Positions 1 to 7,220 of a stretch of DNA of 18,321 nucleotides are shown piece after piece; position 1 is the first letter of the stretch; every line of letters starts with the position of its first letter. Source of the stretch: Oligoflexia bacterium (lineage in GTDB: Bacteria > Bdellovibrionota > UBA1018). A program made the position numbers and the translations under genes. The notes beneath the pieces were generated by a model. That model was not told the DNA's origin. It worked only from the letters and a program-made list of their open reading frames with translations, and ran no database searches. The DNA lies in NCBI GenBank assembly GCA_903928955.1, contig CAIYTD010000259.1, positions 1 through 18,321 on the forward strand, written 5' to 3'.

Positions 1-1
1 C

Positions 2-121
2 AATTTTTATAGAAGATTAGCCAAAGATTATGAAGACTTACCTGCAAATAGCGAAACAATGATTTACATATCTATGATTCAAATAATGCTAAAGCGCCTC
101 GCTCCAATTAATAGTTCGTGA
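2..121 (+). CDS. IS5-family transposase, C-terminal 39 residues (partial)
   Basis: The frame opens at the window edge and reads NFYRRLAKDYEDLPANSETM and onward to MLKRLAPINSS and a TGA at 119-121. The pattern R-RLAKDYE-LP--SE-MIY--M-----RLAP is typical of the extreme C-terminus of IS5-family DDE transposases, just after the catalytic glutamate region. The stop lies one base before the terminal inverted repeat, as in compact IS elements. The catalytic DDE residues are upstream of the window and cannot be checked. The product would catalyse cut-and-paste or copy-out transposition of its own element. Confidence 0.75.
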   Translation, partial: NFYRRLAKDYEDLPANSETMIYISMIQIMLKRLAPINSS

Positions 122-1920
122 CCTTTTAAAACAGACTCTAAACCAGATCCTTTTGTTTTTGTAGATTTTATTTTCTTCTTTGTCAGGATTTCATTCGCTT
201 TTTCTTTACTTATGCCACAGCCATCATCTTCTACTGATACTCGAATGTGATTGTGGTCAGATTCTAAACAAATAGTGACCGTTCCTTTTTTTCTAGCGGA
301 TAGCTCAATTGACTGCACTGCATTAATGACCAGATTAGAGATTGCTGTTTTAAATTCTAGAGAATTGACATGAATCATCTTGAATGCACTTTCATGGGAT
401 GATTTTAATATAATTTTGATAAAATCGGATTTAGATTTAAATTGTATTCTTTTACTGCTAGCGACTTGGTCGAGGAGAGAAGAACTAAAATAAGTTTCCG
501 TCTTTAATCCTGTTTTGAAGCGTTTGTTATTGAATTGGCTTTTTTTATCTTGCATCTGTATACAATAATCTGAAATTTCACTCGCACCTGTATCAATCAA
601 GTTGATAACGGGTTCTGGGTTTTTTAGAAAATGATTGTCATTTCTAATTAATTTTGTTGCTTCAGTGATTGCCGGTAAGAATCCCATAATGTCATGGGCT
701 AATTGACTCCCAAATTCTGATAAAACTTCAGAATCTTGCAATGCTCTAATTCTGCTCGCTAAAGCAAGAGAGAGAAGAATCGCTTCTACAGCGGATCCCA
801 CTTCCATTCCGTATAAAGAAATGAAATTAGACTGTATCCATCCCAAATAAGTTGCTGATGTGGCTGAGCTTAAAATAAAGAAAACGAAGAAGGCTATAAT
901 AAAATAGATCACATTTTTGGATCCTCCTCTCCAAGCGAATAGACAAGCGGCAAGAAGAATAAAAGATGCGATAAAACAGGCAAAACTATTAAATTGATTC
1001 ACCCACATCTCATAATGAAAAATGGAGCATCCTGTTAAAAAAACTGATCCTAAAGCACAGAACAGAAGCAGAGCATCTGAAGTTTTAGAATATTTTCTAC
1101 TTTCTAAAAACTGTCTCACAAATAATGATAGGAATAAATAGCTGATTCCCGTAAAAAAGGGGACACTGATATTATTAAATTTTACAGAATTTGGCCATAA
1201 GTACTGGTAGGATGTCCCATGCAATGACATTTGAAAGAGTGCGAAAGTGACCGTGTAGGCAACATATAGCAGATACATTTTATCAAAAGTGGTAAACAAA
1301 AAGAGATTGTACAAAATCATGGCGAGCATGACGCCGTAGTAACAGCCGAGCAGCCAAGTGCTTTCAAACCCGACATCTGAAATCATACTATTTTTGGAAA
1401 GAACTCTAAAAAGAGCATGAATAGAGCCTTGGCTTGCCAGAGAAGCATAAACAGTTGCCACATCTCCTTTTTCCAAAGTAAACGGTAAAATAAAGTTCTT
1501 GTACTTAATCGCTCGCTCATTAAAGGGGATGAGTCTTCCGCCGATGAGCTTAAAATCACCACTTTTTTCTGTATGGATGATGATTTCTAAGTTTTGAATC
1601 AACGGATAGCGATGCTCCAAAGCCCAGTCATTGTTACTGGAAGAGTTGGATAGCTTAAATTTTACCCAGGTCCTGGTCTCTCTATATCCCAGAGACATCT
1701 TGTCGGTAAAACTCCATTTGAGAAGCCCTTTTCGGTCTAGGTCTATTATTTTTGAAAAGTTACCTGTTTTTGATGCTGGCTCCTCAAAGGTAGCAGCCTG
1801 AGAAATAGCTACCGGATGATTTGAAGAGAGGTCAAGTCTTGGCACTAAATCCTGCTCGTTACCCAGAGCGAGATTGGAAAGGAGAAATAAAAATAGGGAA
1901 ATAATCATAAAACCTTTCAT
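79..1920 (-). CDS. 7TM-DISM sensor histidine kinase, 3' end replaced by IS sequence
   Basis: Membrane histidine kinase. A hydrophobic signal peptide (about residues 1-20) is followed by a periplasmic 7TMR-DISMED2-like sensor domain (about 30-175), seven hydrophobic segments of the 7TMR-DISM type (about 187-390), a dimerisation/phosphoacceptor helix with QLAHDI (H409), and an ATPase domain with N-box N533 and G1 box DDGCGIS (565-571). The G2 box is reached as GSGL (591-594), and there the native sequence ends. The last 19 codons and the stop come from the IS terminal repeat and transposase tail. The usual remaining 30 or so residues of the ATPase fold are missing, so kinase activity is probably impaired or lost. 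The start ATG overlaps the thioesterase stop (ATGA), so the gene is last in a four-gene operon. The response regulator at 4148 is its likely partner. Confidence 0.88.
   Translation of the reverse strand: MKGFMIISLFLFLLSNLALGNEQDLVPRLDLSSNHPVAISQAATFEEPASKTGNFSKIIDLDRKGLLKWSFTDKMSLGYRETRTWVKFKLSNSSSNNDWALEHRYPLIQNLEIIIHTEKSGDFKLIGGRLIPFNERAIKYKNFILPFTLEKGDVATVYASLASQGSIHALFRVLSKNSMISDVGFESTWLLGCYYGVMLAMILYNLFLFTTFDKMYLLYVAYTVTFALFQMSLHGTSYQYLWPNSVKFNNISVPFFTGISYLFLSLFVRQFLESRKYSKTSDALLLFCALGSVFLTGCSIFHYEMWVNQFNSFACFIASFILLAACLFAWRGGSKNVIYFIIAFFVFFILSSATSATYLGWIQSNFISLYGMEVGSAVEAILLSLALASRIRALQDSEVLSEFGSQLAHDIMGFLPAITEATKLIRNDNHFLKNPEPVINLIDTGASEISDYCIQMQDKKSQFNNKRFKTGLKTETYFSSSLLDQVASSKRIQFKSKSDFIKIILKSSHESAFKMIHVNSLEFKTAISNLVINAVQSIELSARKKGTVTICLESDHNHIRVSVEDDGCGISKEKANEILTKKKIKSTKTKGSGLESVLKGHELLIGARRFSII
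123..138 (-). repeat. IS terminal inverted repeat (right end)
   Basis: On the minus strand this reads GAGTCTGTTTTAAAAG, identical to 18215-18230 on the plus strand. The match extends to 17 bp if the adjacent A of the flanking TNA is counted. The homology of the host kinase gene stops exactly at its outer edge. Confidence 0.85.
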
Positions 1921-2387
1921 GTAATATTGAGAGCTTGAATAAACTTTTCGGAGAATCGAATAGGTTTGAGGGTATCAGCTGAGACACTTACTAATTTTAC
2001 AATCGCACTAAAAATAATCTTCTTTTTAGAGAACTGTAATGAGTGGGTATCGACGAACCCCATTTGAGAAGCTGTATGGATGAGCTCTGTAGGGATGATT
2101 CTATGCTCAAGCTCTATTATGACTTTACTGAGCTGGAGGGAGCGAGTCAGTACAGTTACTTTTTGACCCATTAAAATAGGTTTTAAATATTGACAATGAA
2201 TATCAAAAACGGCAAGTCCATTTCCGTTGCTCCACATCTCTTGATAAGCTAACCCAGCGTTCTCTAAAGCTGCCGTGCGTCCGCGCTCGGATAAGACTAA
2301 ATAATTGGGATGATGCAGTACCCCGCTCATGTCAATCAAGTCATAAGTAATCTCCTGCTTGAGAAAATGTGTTTTATTGGCGATCAT
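1917..2387 (-). CDS. Acyl-CoA thioesterase, YbgC/4HBT hotdog family
   Basis: The 156-residue hotdog-fold protein has the YbgC signature Y-D-L-I-D-M-S-G-V-L-H-H-P-N-Y. D19 aligns with the catalytic Asp and H26 sits in the conserved VxxH position. The helix that follows (LSERGRTAALENAGLAY) also matches 4-hydroxybenzoyl-CoA/YbgC thioesterases. Such enzymes hydrolyse acyl-CoA or acyl-ACP thioesters in the cytosol, often near the membrane. Length is a little above the usual 130-145 residues. It overlaps both neighbours by four bases (ATGA at each junction), so translation is probably coupled within the operon. An acyl-thioesterase inside a two-component operon hints that the system senses or adjusts a lipid or acyl signal; that is inference. 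The substrate cannot be told from sequence. Confidence 0.85.
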   Translation of the reverse strand: MIANKTHFLKQEITYDLIDMSGVLHHPNYLVLSERGRTAALENAGLAYQEMWSNGNGLAVFDIHCQYLKPILMGQKVTVLTRSLQLSKVIIELEHRIIPTELIHTASQMGFVDTHSLQFSKKKIIFSAIVKLVSVSADTLKPIRFSEKFIQALNIT

Positions 2388-2719
2388 AAAGATTCTCCAG
2401 AAGGTATTTTTGATTTGGAAGCCGCTTCAACTAAGCCGTTTAAAGCCATGTATATTTGTTTTAAAAATACAAAATCAATTTCAGTTAATTGCTTGGATTG
2501 ATATAATTTATGGATGAGTTCTCTGCTTAAGCTATGCTTAAATTCTGGATGTGTTTTTAGATCTATTGCAACGCTATCTAGCTGGTGAGTGATTTCTGTA
2601 ATTTTATGTACCCGACTTCTGAAGGTTTGATTTTTTCTGAAACAAACAGAAATAATGTACTCAGAATCGGTCGTCTCTGTTTTGATTTTATGATCATAGA
2701 ATTCAAATGGATTTGTCAT
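2384..2719 (-). CDS. Unknown 111-aa protein of the two-component operon
   Basis: I do not recognise this family. It is a small soluble protein without a signal peptide or membrane segment. The N-terminal half is predicted beta-rich (YIISVCFRKNQTFRSRV). The C-terminal half is helical and charged (LSRELIHKLYQSKQLTEIDF). Its start lies inside the 3' end of the response regulator gene (17-bp overlap), and its stop overlaps the thioesterase start by four bases. Such nesting indicates one transcript and a shared function. By position it could be an accessory or adaptor protein for the regulator/kinase pair, but no motif supports this. Confidence 0.65.
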   Translation of the reverse strand: MTNPFEFYDHKIKTETTDSEYIISVCFRKNQTFRSRVHKITEITHQLDSVAIDLKTHPEFKHSLSRELIHKLYQSKQLTEIDFVFLKQIYMALNGLVEAASKSKIPSGESL

Positions 2720-4148
2720 TTTTAAGTTTTCTTTTCTTGAGCAAGATCGATTGTCTCGCTTGATTAATATTGAGGCTCAGTGTTTTAGTGGGTATGTCAT
2801 AGGACACGATTTTGGTATAAAGACCACTTCTTGAAAGTCCTAGTTTTTCAGCTGCAACTAATGTGTCATTCTCACACACAGTGAGTGCGCTCTGTATGTA
2901 GTGTTTTTCGGCTTCTCTGATGCATTGGGATAAATTTTCTTTTGAAATATCTTGGATAAATTGAGGTAGCGGAACTTTTATCGAAGCATGTGATTTGGTT
3001 TCAGGAAATAGCCAGGATCGGTGAGCGCGCATCATTCGTGATAAATCGATTTCTATTCCTCCTTCCGATACTGTTAGCTGAATCGCTAAGCGAAGGGATT
3101 GAATGAGTTGCCTCAAATTTCCGGGCCAGGAATAAGTATTGATGAAATGAATGACTGATTTTTTTAGTTTTATATTCATTACTTTATATTCAGATAAAAT
3201 CTCAAAGGCTATTTGAAGGATGTCAGAAGTTCTCTCGCTCAAAGGTAGTAGCTGGATATGATTATTTTTTAATGCGCCGATTAAGCTCAAGGACTTTATA
3301 TCGGTAATCTGTTTTGTAATGAAAATTACCCTTAATTCCATTCGATTAAAGGAACTAGTGCCTAGGATGTTGATTCTTTTTTCATGAATGCTTTTAGCTA
3401 TTTTGTTTTGTAATTCATTGGAAAGATACTCACATCCATCTAAAACAAGGTCTCCTTTGTCAGCGAGTAAAAAGGCCCCTTTTTTTGATGTGGAGGTACC
3501 AAATAGTTTTTCTTCTAATTCATAGGGGTTAATCGTTTTTAAATCCAAATAAACATAGGGTTTTAATTTATCCAAGGAGTGGTTTGAAATTGTTCTTGCA
3601 AGTGAAGTGCGACCACTTCCATGAGGGCCGGTAATTAAAAAGGATTCATTTGAGTTATTGAGAGTGTCAATTGTTTTTCGTAATTCAAAAACATACCTCG
3701 ATGATCCAGTGAGAGAGTAGCTGGGTGCTTGGGTTTGAGCTTTTTCGATTTCAAAAAAGCGGTCTTTTTTTAATCGCCTCACGGCTTCTGGAATTCTGAT
3801 GTTGAGATCAGAGATCATGGATATAGTTTTTTTCACTACATAATCGGAAGCTCCAAGCGAAAAAGACTTGGTAACTTCATTGTAATCGTCGTCATAGGTT
3901 AAAATAATAATGGCTAGATTAGGGAATTCTCTTTTCAGCTCAGGAAGTAAAGCAACGCCGTCTAGTGAGTGTTTTCCTAAATTTTTATCCAGCAACAATA
4001 CATCGAAGTTTTTAGATCTCAGTTTTTGGAAAAATTCTTCTTCCGTGTTTGCTAGTTCAATAAAAAAGGTTGAATTAAGAAACTTAACAATATGTTGTTG
4101 AGTGGGTAAATCATCATCGTCATAAGAGAGTACTTTAATCGGTTCCAT
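2703..4148 (-). CDS. NtrC-like response regulator with degenerate AAA+ domain
   Basis: The N-terminal receiver domain (about 1-125) has an acidic pocket D10-D13, phosphoacceptor D54 (LLLDKNLG), T84 and K106. An AAA+ module of the sigma54-activator type follows (about 145-380), and a C-terminal Fis-type HTH ends the protein (about 425-455, LVAAEKLGLSRSGLYTKI). The ATPase is degenerate. Walker A reads GPHGSGRT, with Arg at the invariant Lys (R180). Walker B reads LVLDGCE, with Gly after the Asp instead of Glu. The GAFTGA loop that contacts sigma54 is missing (LFGTSTSKKGAFLLADKGDL). It therefore probably binds DNA as a phosphorylation-controlled regulator without ATP-driven sigma54 remodelling. 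It is the first gene of the operon, and the kinase at 79-1920 is the obvious partner. No clear Shine-Dalgarno precedes its ATG. Confidence 0.88.
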   Translation of the reverse strand: MEPIKVLSYDDDDLPTQQHIVKFLNSTFFIELANTEEEFFQKLRSKNFDVLLLDKNLGKHSLDGVALLPELKREFPNLAIIILTYDDDYNEVTKSFSLGASDYVVKKTISMISDLNIRIPEAVRRLKKDRFFEIEKAQTQAPSYSLTGSSRYVFELRKTIDTLNNSNESFLITGPHGSGRTSLARTISNHSLDKLKPYVYLDLKTINPYELEEKLFGTSTSKKGAFLLADKGDLVLDGCEYLSNELQNKIAKSIHEKRINILGTSSFNRMELRVIFITKQITDIKSLSLIGALKNNHIQLLPLSERTSDILQIAFEILSEYKVMNIKLKKSVIHFINTYSWPGNLRQLIQSLRLAIQLTVSEGGIEIDLSRMMRAHRSWLFPETKSHASIKVPLPQFIQDISKENLSQCIREAEKHYIQSALTVCENDTLVAAEKLGLSRSGLYTKIVSYDIPTKTLSLNINQARQSILLKKRKLKNDKSI

Positions 4149-4165
4149 AGAGTGCTTGGTAATAT

Positions 4166-4193
4166 ATTCTATTTTTACAGTAATGCATTCTAA
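4166..4193 (-). promoter_or_regulatory. Candidate promoter of the two-component operon
   Basis: On the minus strand, TTAGAA (4193-4188) and TAGAAT (4171-4166, 5 of 6 to TATAAT) are separated by 16 nt. The predicted start lies about 11 nt before the regulator ATG. The -35 overlaps the palindrome at 4187-4204, which could be an operator. AT-rich DNA throws up such boxes by chance, so this is tentative. Confidence 0.4.
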
Positions 4194-4204
4194 ATTTTTA
4201 GAAT
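4187..4204. promoter_or_regulatory. 18-bp palindrome, candidate operator
   Basis: ATTCTAAATTTTTAGAAT has perfect 8-bp arms around a central TT and lies just upstream of the response regulator gene. Autoregulation by that protein (Fis-type HTH dimer) is a natural guess. The half-site TCTAA also occurs in the twin palindromes at 8428 and 8473. Confidence 0.45.
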
Positions 4205-4260
4205 ATTCATAAACTTGAAAAGTTTAACCTGTAAATACATGTTTATATATGTGAAATAGG

Positions 4261-4274
4261 TTTGGAATTCCAAA
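4261..4274. promoter_or_regulatory. 14-bp perfect palindrome
   Basis: TTTGGAATTCCAAA is a perfect palindrome between the divergent regulator operon and the first plus-strand gene. It could be an operator for either side. Nothing else identifies its binding protein. Confidence 0.35.
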
Positions 4275-4286
4275 AATCTAGAATTA

Positions 4287-4315
4287 TTGATTTTGCTAAA
4301 AATAACGAATATACC
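4287..4315 (+). promoter_or_regulatory. Weak candidate promoter for the gene at 4366
   Basis: TTGATT (4287-4292) and TATACC (4310-4315) are spaced by 17 nt, each 4 of 6 to consensus. The position suits transcription of the 97-aa gene. Low-scoring boxes in AT-rich DNA are common, so support is modest. Confidence 0.3.
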
Positions 4316-4337
4316 TTTATTTGCAGTAAAAAACGCA

Positions 4338-4359
4338 TTGAACAGGATTTGAACAGGAT
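4338..4359 (+). repeat. Tandem 11-bp repeat over the ribosome binding site
   Basis: TTGAACAGGAT occurs twice, head to tail with no spacer. The second copy supplies AGGA seven bases before the ATG at 4366, so the repeat duplicates the Shine-Dalgarno. The TTGAAC core is also the half-site of the operator arrays at 13808 and 17096. Confidence 0.6.
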
Positions 4360-4365
4360 TTATTT

Positions 4366-4659
4366 ATGACACCAAAATCAAAGATCGATCAGCGCAGTCA
4401 CCACCGCCGCCTAGCCACGGCTCTTATTCTGGCAGCAATGAACTATGCTCCCAACGAAGAAGCCCAGGCCAAGCTCGACGTTCCAGAAGAAGCTTGGGAG
4501 CTCTTGATCTACGTCGGTGGGTGGGCTGACTTTGCCGCTCGTATGAATGGTAATAACACTATGGCGTACTTCCATTTGCTTTTGGATATCCAGGAGCTGG
4601 AGGTGGGTGTGGAGAGGGAAGCGGACTTGAATGGGAGCGATTATGCGCTACCTGCTTGA
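4366..4659 (+). CDS. Unknown 97-aa phage-like protein
   Basis: I do not recognise this family. The protein is soluble, with a basic N-terminus (TPKSKIDQRSHHRRLATALI) and an acidic C-terminal half rich in Glu, and it is predicted mostly helical. It has no signal peptide or membrane span. The start is chosen for AGGA seven bases upstream. Codon use is more GC-rich than the minus-strand operon and like the phage genes that follow, so I place it as the first gene of the phage block. It stands alone, followed by a strong hairpin, and so may be a separately controlled early gene. Confidence 0.6.
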   Translation: MTPKSKIDQRSHHRRLATALILAAMNYAPNEEAQAKLDVPEEAWELLIYVGGWADFAARMNGNNTMAYFHLLLDIQELEVGVEREADLNGSDYALPA

Positions 4660-4672
4660 AGATTTTAAAGTA

Positions 4673-4705
4673 GTGATGACTTAGGTAATCGGCCTAAGTC
4701 ATCAC
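4673..4705 (+). terminator. Perfect 13-bp hairpin after the 97-aa gene
   Basis: GTGATGACTTAGG (4673-4685) pairs fully with CCTAAGTCATCAC (4693-4705) around a 7-nt loop. It begins 13 nt after the stop codon, where a terminator would sit. No U-tract follows on the plus strand, so it is not a textbook intrinsic terminator. It could instead protect the mRNA end, or be a palindromic protein-binding site. Confidence 0.45.
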
Positions 4706-4711
4706 GAGTAC

Positions 4712-4757
4712 CCCATTGGAAATGGGAGACAACCAAATGAGATTCTACCATTTCCAA
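4712..4757 (+). promoter_or_regulatory. Two mutually exclusive hairpins in the leader of the polymerase operon
   Basis: CCCATT (4712-4717) can pair with AATGGG (4721-4726). Alternatively TTGGAAATGG (4716-4725) can pair with CCATTTCCAA (4748-4757), a perfect 10-bp stem. The two share bases and exclude each other. A third small stem, CCTAT/ATAGG (4783-4796), follows. The arrangement resembles an attenuator or translational switch, but function is inference. Confidence 0.4.
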
Positions 4758-4814
4758 ACACAATTTAAAGTTCTTTTTAAATCCTATGTTTATAGGGGTT
4801 TAGGGGCTTTTTAA
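4737..4814 (+). CDS. Possible 25-aa leader peptide
   Basis: An ATG at 4737 with GGGAG eight bases upstream opens a 25-codon frame beginning MRFYHFQTQF, rich in aromatic and basic residues, and ending at TAA 4812-4814. It lies between the hairpin at 4673 and the gene at 4837. Its first codons lie in the loop and 3' arm of the 4716-4757 stem, so its translation would affect that fold. It may be a chance frame: it is short and has no recognisable homologue. Confidence 0.25.
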   Translation: MRFYHFQTQFKVLFKSYVYRGLGAF

Positions 4815-4836
4815 CTTTTGAGAGAGGAAATAGGTA

Positions 4837-5178
4837 ATGCCTGATCCACGTTTTAGTGAAAACTATCCCATTGAGTTTAACCAGAAAATCTTTGATGTCA
4901 CTCGGGGGAAGTATGACTTTCTGTTCCTCGAGTACCTCGTTAATAATGCATTCTTACAGGGTGTCGATAATCCGCTCGTGAATGCTCTTGATTTCGTCAA
5001 GCATTATGGAATTTCAAAAGCAACACTGAGATCGGTCATTCAATTTCTCAGATTGAATAAAATAATATCTCCCGAGAAGGATCAGCCCACGCAGAGCATC
5101 TTGGCAGAAATGCCTTGGTATGTTCCTATGGTGAGCGACGCGCTTGCCGGGGGCCGTGGGTCACAGAAATGTGCTTAA
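4837..5178 (+). CDS. Small winged-helix-like protein upstream of the polymerase
   Basis: The 113-residue soluble protein has a central region resembling a helix-turn-helix of the GntR/wHTH kind (about residues 48-80, NALDFVKHYGISKATLRSVI then FLRLNKIISPE). The start is supported by the AGAGAGGAAATAGGT purine tract before the ATG. Its last codons overlap the polymerase start by 10 bases if the polymerase begins at 5169, which suggests translational coupling. By context it may regulate the replication operon or bind the phage origin. No family name can be given. Confidence 0.6.
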   Translation: MPDPRFSENYPIEFNQKIFDVTRGKYDFLFLEYLVNNAFLQGVDNPLVNALDFVKHYGISKATLRSVIQFLRLNKIISPEKDQPTQSILAEMPWYVPMVSDALAGGRGSQKCA

Positions 5179-7220
5179 CCAGGATTGCTAACGTCGATGT
5201 CAAAGGGGGGTTCATTTGGATTGTGATTCTCCATCCAGATGGAACCACCGAGACCCTAAAGAGACGCTTTCGATACTTTATCCTATCCAATAAACGCCAC
5301 AGCCCCGAGTGGCTGAAGCTTTCAGGCCAGGGATTCTTTCAATACATGAAGTTGTTTGATCAGAAGGGCTCGGCATTTTGGAAAGAGTACAAATCACTGA
5401 CAGAGAAATTTGTCATTCATAACGACATCGAAGCAGCCCGAGTGCTGAGTGGTGTGAAGCTCTTTGATGGGCTCCAGTGCAAAGAACTCTGTATCCTCGC
5501 TTTTGACATCGAAACCAATGGGCTTGCCGTTAATGACGCCTCCTTTATATACATCATTTCTTGTGTCGTCAGAAAAAACGGCCAAATCACCCAAAAGCTT
5601 TTTAACTACGACGCTTTCCAATCACAAGCCGCAATGCTTCGGGCCTGGGTCGCTTGGGTGAACGAGATCTCTCCTCATGTGATGAGCGCATACAACGGCT
5701 ACCGCTTCGATTGGCCTTTCATTCTCAGAGTCGCTAAAAACCACGGAGTGAAACTCACTCTAGGTCGCGACGGGAGTGAGTTAGAGGTCGCCTCGCACGC
5801 ATCTCATTTTAGGAAAGAAGGCGGCCAGCAGTACGGATTTCACGATATTCAGATATTTGGGCGTGATTGTGTGGACGCAATGTTCTTGGTTATGAAAGCA
5901 GATCAAGCTGAGAGGCGATTTGAGTCCTACGCCCTAAAATCTGTGATCAAAACCCTAGGCCTGGAGCGTGAAAATAGGCAGCATTTTGATGCCTCTAGCA
6001 TTCAAAACGAGTACAAAAACCCCGAATCCTGGGTCAAGATCCAGCAATACGCCATCGATGACGCGCTAGACGCGCTTGTTTTGCTGGAAAAGTATTTGCC
6101 TCCTTATTTTGCCATTACCAAGATTATTCCAAAAAGCCTTCAGCAAATCATTAACGGCGCCACAGGCAGCCAGATCAATAGCAGTCTCATCGCCTCCTAT
6201 TTGCAGATGGGTCATAGTATTCCGAAATCTTCAGAGACTGCTCCATTTGAGGGTGGGATGACCTTTTCGAAGCTGGGTTTATTTAAGCGCGTGTTTCGGG
6301 CTGACGTTTCGAGTCTCTATCCCAGCGTCTGCATTCAGTGGAATATTCACGATCCTTTGAAGGATCCCCAGAATCATTTTATCCAATTGCTCTCGGAGTG
6401 GACTAAGGAACGGCTGCAATTTAAGGCTTTATTCGAAGAAAGCGGAGACGAGAATGCTCAAGCGATGTCGGGAGCACTTAAAATTCTCATCAATAGCGCT
6501 TTCGGAGCGATGGCAACTCGGGGACTGAATTTTAATTCTCAAGAAAAAGCAGAGGAAATTACAAAAAGAGGACGAGAGATTTTAGCGCATGCCATTGCAT
6601 ATGCTCGCACTCAGGGATTTGAGGAGATCTATGGTGATACGGATAGTCTCGCTTTGATTAGAAAAGATCAGGACATGACAAAAGAAGAGGGGATGGAGTT
6701 TTTAAAAAAGCTCAATGAAGAGTTCCCGTCACAAATTAGATTTCATGAGGATGGGTTCTTTGATCGCTATTTGATTATTTCCACTAAAAATTATGCAACC
6801 CGGTGTGACGATAAAATAACCATTAAGGGCGCAAGCTTGAGATCAGCAGCCCGAGAGTTCGCTCTGCGTGAGTTCTTGGAGAGAGCCATTCTTTTAATAA
6901 TGAAAGACGAAGCCAGTCAATTGCCTCCATTAATAGCAGAATATGAATCCGAGATTGACGCTATGAAGGATCATACGAGATGGGCAGCACGCAAGACGAT
7001 TACTGAGAAAGTAATTGATCGGACGGGGACCACTCAAAAGAAAATCTCTGACGCTATCCAAGGCAGTGGGTTGGGTATGGGAGATAAGGTTTGGGTAATG
7101 TTCCGTGAGGATCAATCATTAGTCACGGTGGATAACTGGGCTAACGATCATTGTAAAAAGCGACTGAAGTCTAAATTGAAAGAAACATTTAAAATAATAA
7201 GGAAAGTCATACCATGCTAG
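5169..7220 (+). CDS. Family B DNA polymerase with 3'-5' proofreading exonuclease
   Basis: Replicative DNA-dependent DNA polymerase. Positions count from an upstream in-frame ATG at 5115; subtract 18 for the start used here. Exonuclease motifs: Exo I FDIET (D131), Exo II YNGYRFDWPF, and Exo III YAIDDALD. Polymerase motifs: A, DVSSLYPS (D397); B, KILINSAFG (K456, N460); and C, YGDTDS (D508 and D510). The active sites look intact. It is compact (683 aa). No TPR1-type insertion sits between motifs A and B, so protein-primed (phi29-like) replication is unlikely, which agrees with the separate primase at 10492. The start at 5169 is preferred because it overlaps the upstream gene by only 10 bases. 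The 5115 ATG would add 18 residues lacking family character. The 3' end overlaps the nuclease gene by 7 bases. Confidence 0.93.
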   Translation: MCLTRIANVDVKGGFIWIVILHPDGTTETLKRRFRYFILSNKRHSPEWLKLSGQGFFQYMKLFDQKGSAFWKEYKSLTEKFVIHNDIEAARVLSGVKLFDGLQCKELCILAFDIETNGLAVNDASFIYIISCVVRKNGQITQKLFNYDAFQSQAAMLRAWVAWVNEISPHVMSAYNGYRFDWPFILRVAKNHGVKLTLGRDGSELEVASHASHFRKEGGQQYGFHDIQIFGRDCVDAMFLVMKADQAERRFESYALKSVIKTLGLERENRQHFDASSIQNEYKNPESWVKIQQYAIDDALDALVLLEKYLPPYFAITKIIPKSLQQIINGATGSQINSSLIASYLQMGHSIPKSSETAPFEGGMTFSKLGLFKRVFRADVSSLYPSVCIQWNIHDPLKDPQNHFIQLLSEWTKERLQFKALFEESGDENAQAMSGALKILINSAFGAMATRGLNFNSQEKAEEITKRGREILAHAIAYARTQGFEEIYGDTDSLALIRKDQDMTKEEGMEFLKKLNEEFPSQIRFHEDGFFDRYLIISTKNYATRCDDKITIKGASLRSAAREFALREFLERAILLIMKDEASQLPPLIAEYESEIDAMKDHTRWAARKTITEKVIDRTGTTQKKISDAIQGSGLGMGDKVWVMFREDQSLVTVDNWANDHCKKRLKSKLKETFKIIRKVIPC

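Larger units (their letters stand above)
1..138 (+). mobile_element. Right end of an IS5-type insertion sequence
   Basis: The segment holds the end of a transposase reading frame and then a 16-bp terminal inverted repeat (123-138, CTTTTAAAACAGACTC). Its reverse complement recurs at 18215-18230, in front of another transposase start. The flanking bases TAA (139-141) here and TGA (18212-18214) at the other copy both fit a TNA target, which is known for the IS1031 group of IS5. The rest of the element lies outside the window. The IS has inserted into the histidine kinase gene on the other strand and supplies that gene's stop codon. Family assignment rests on 39 residues plus the terminal repeat, so the subgroup is tentative. 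Confidence 0.8.

Noticed and set aside
5115..5168. Upstream ATG adding 18 residues to the DNA polymerase
   Set aside because: The extra residues (MVCSYGERRACRGPWVTE) look like out-of-frame reading of the previous gene. The start at 5169 gives a normal short overlap.
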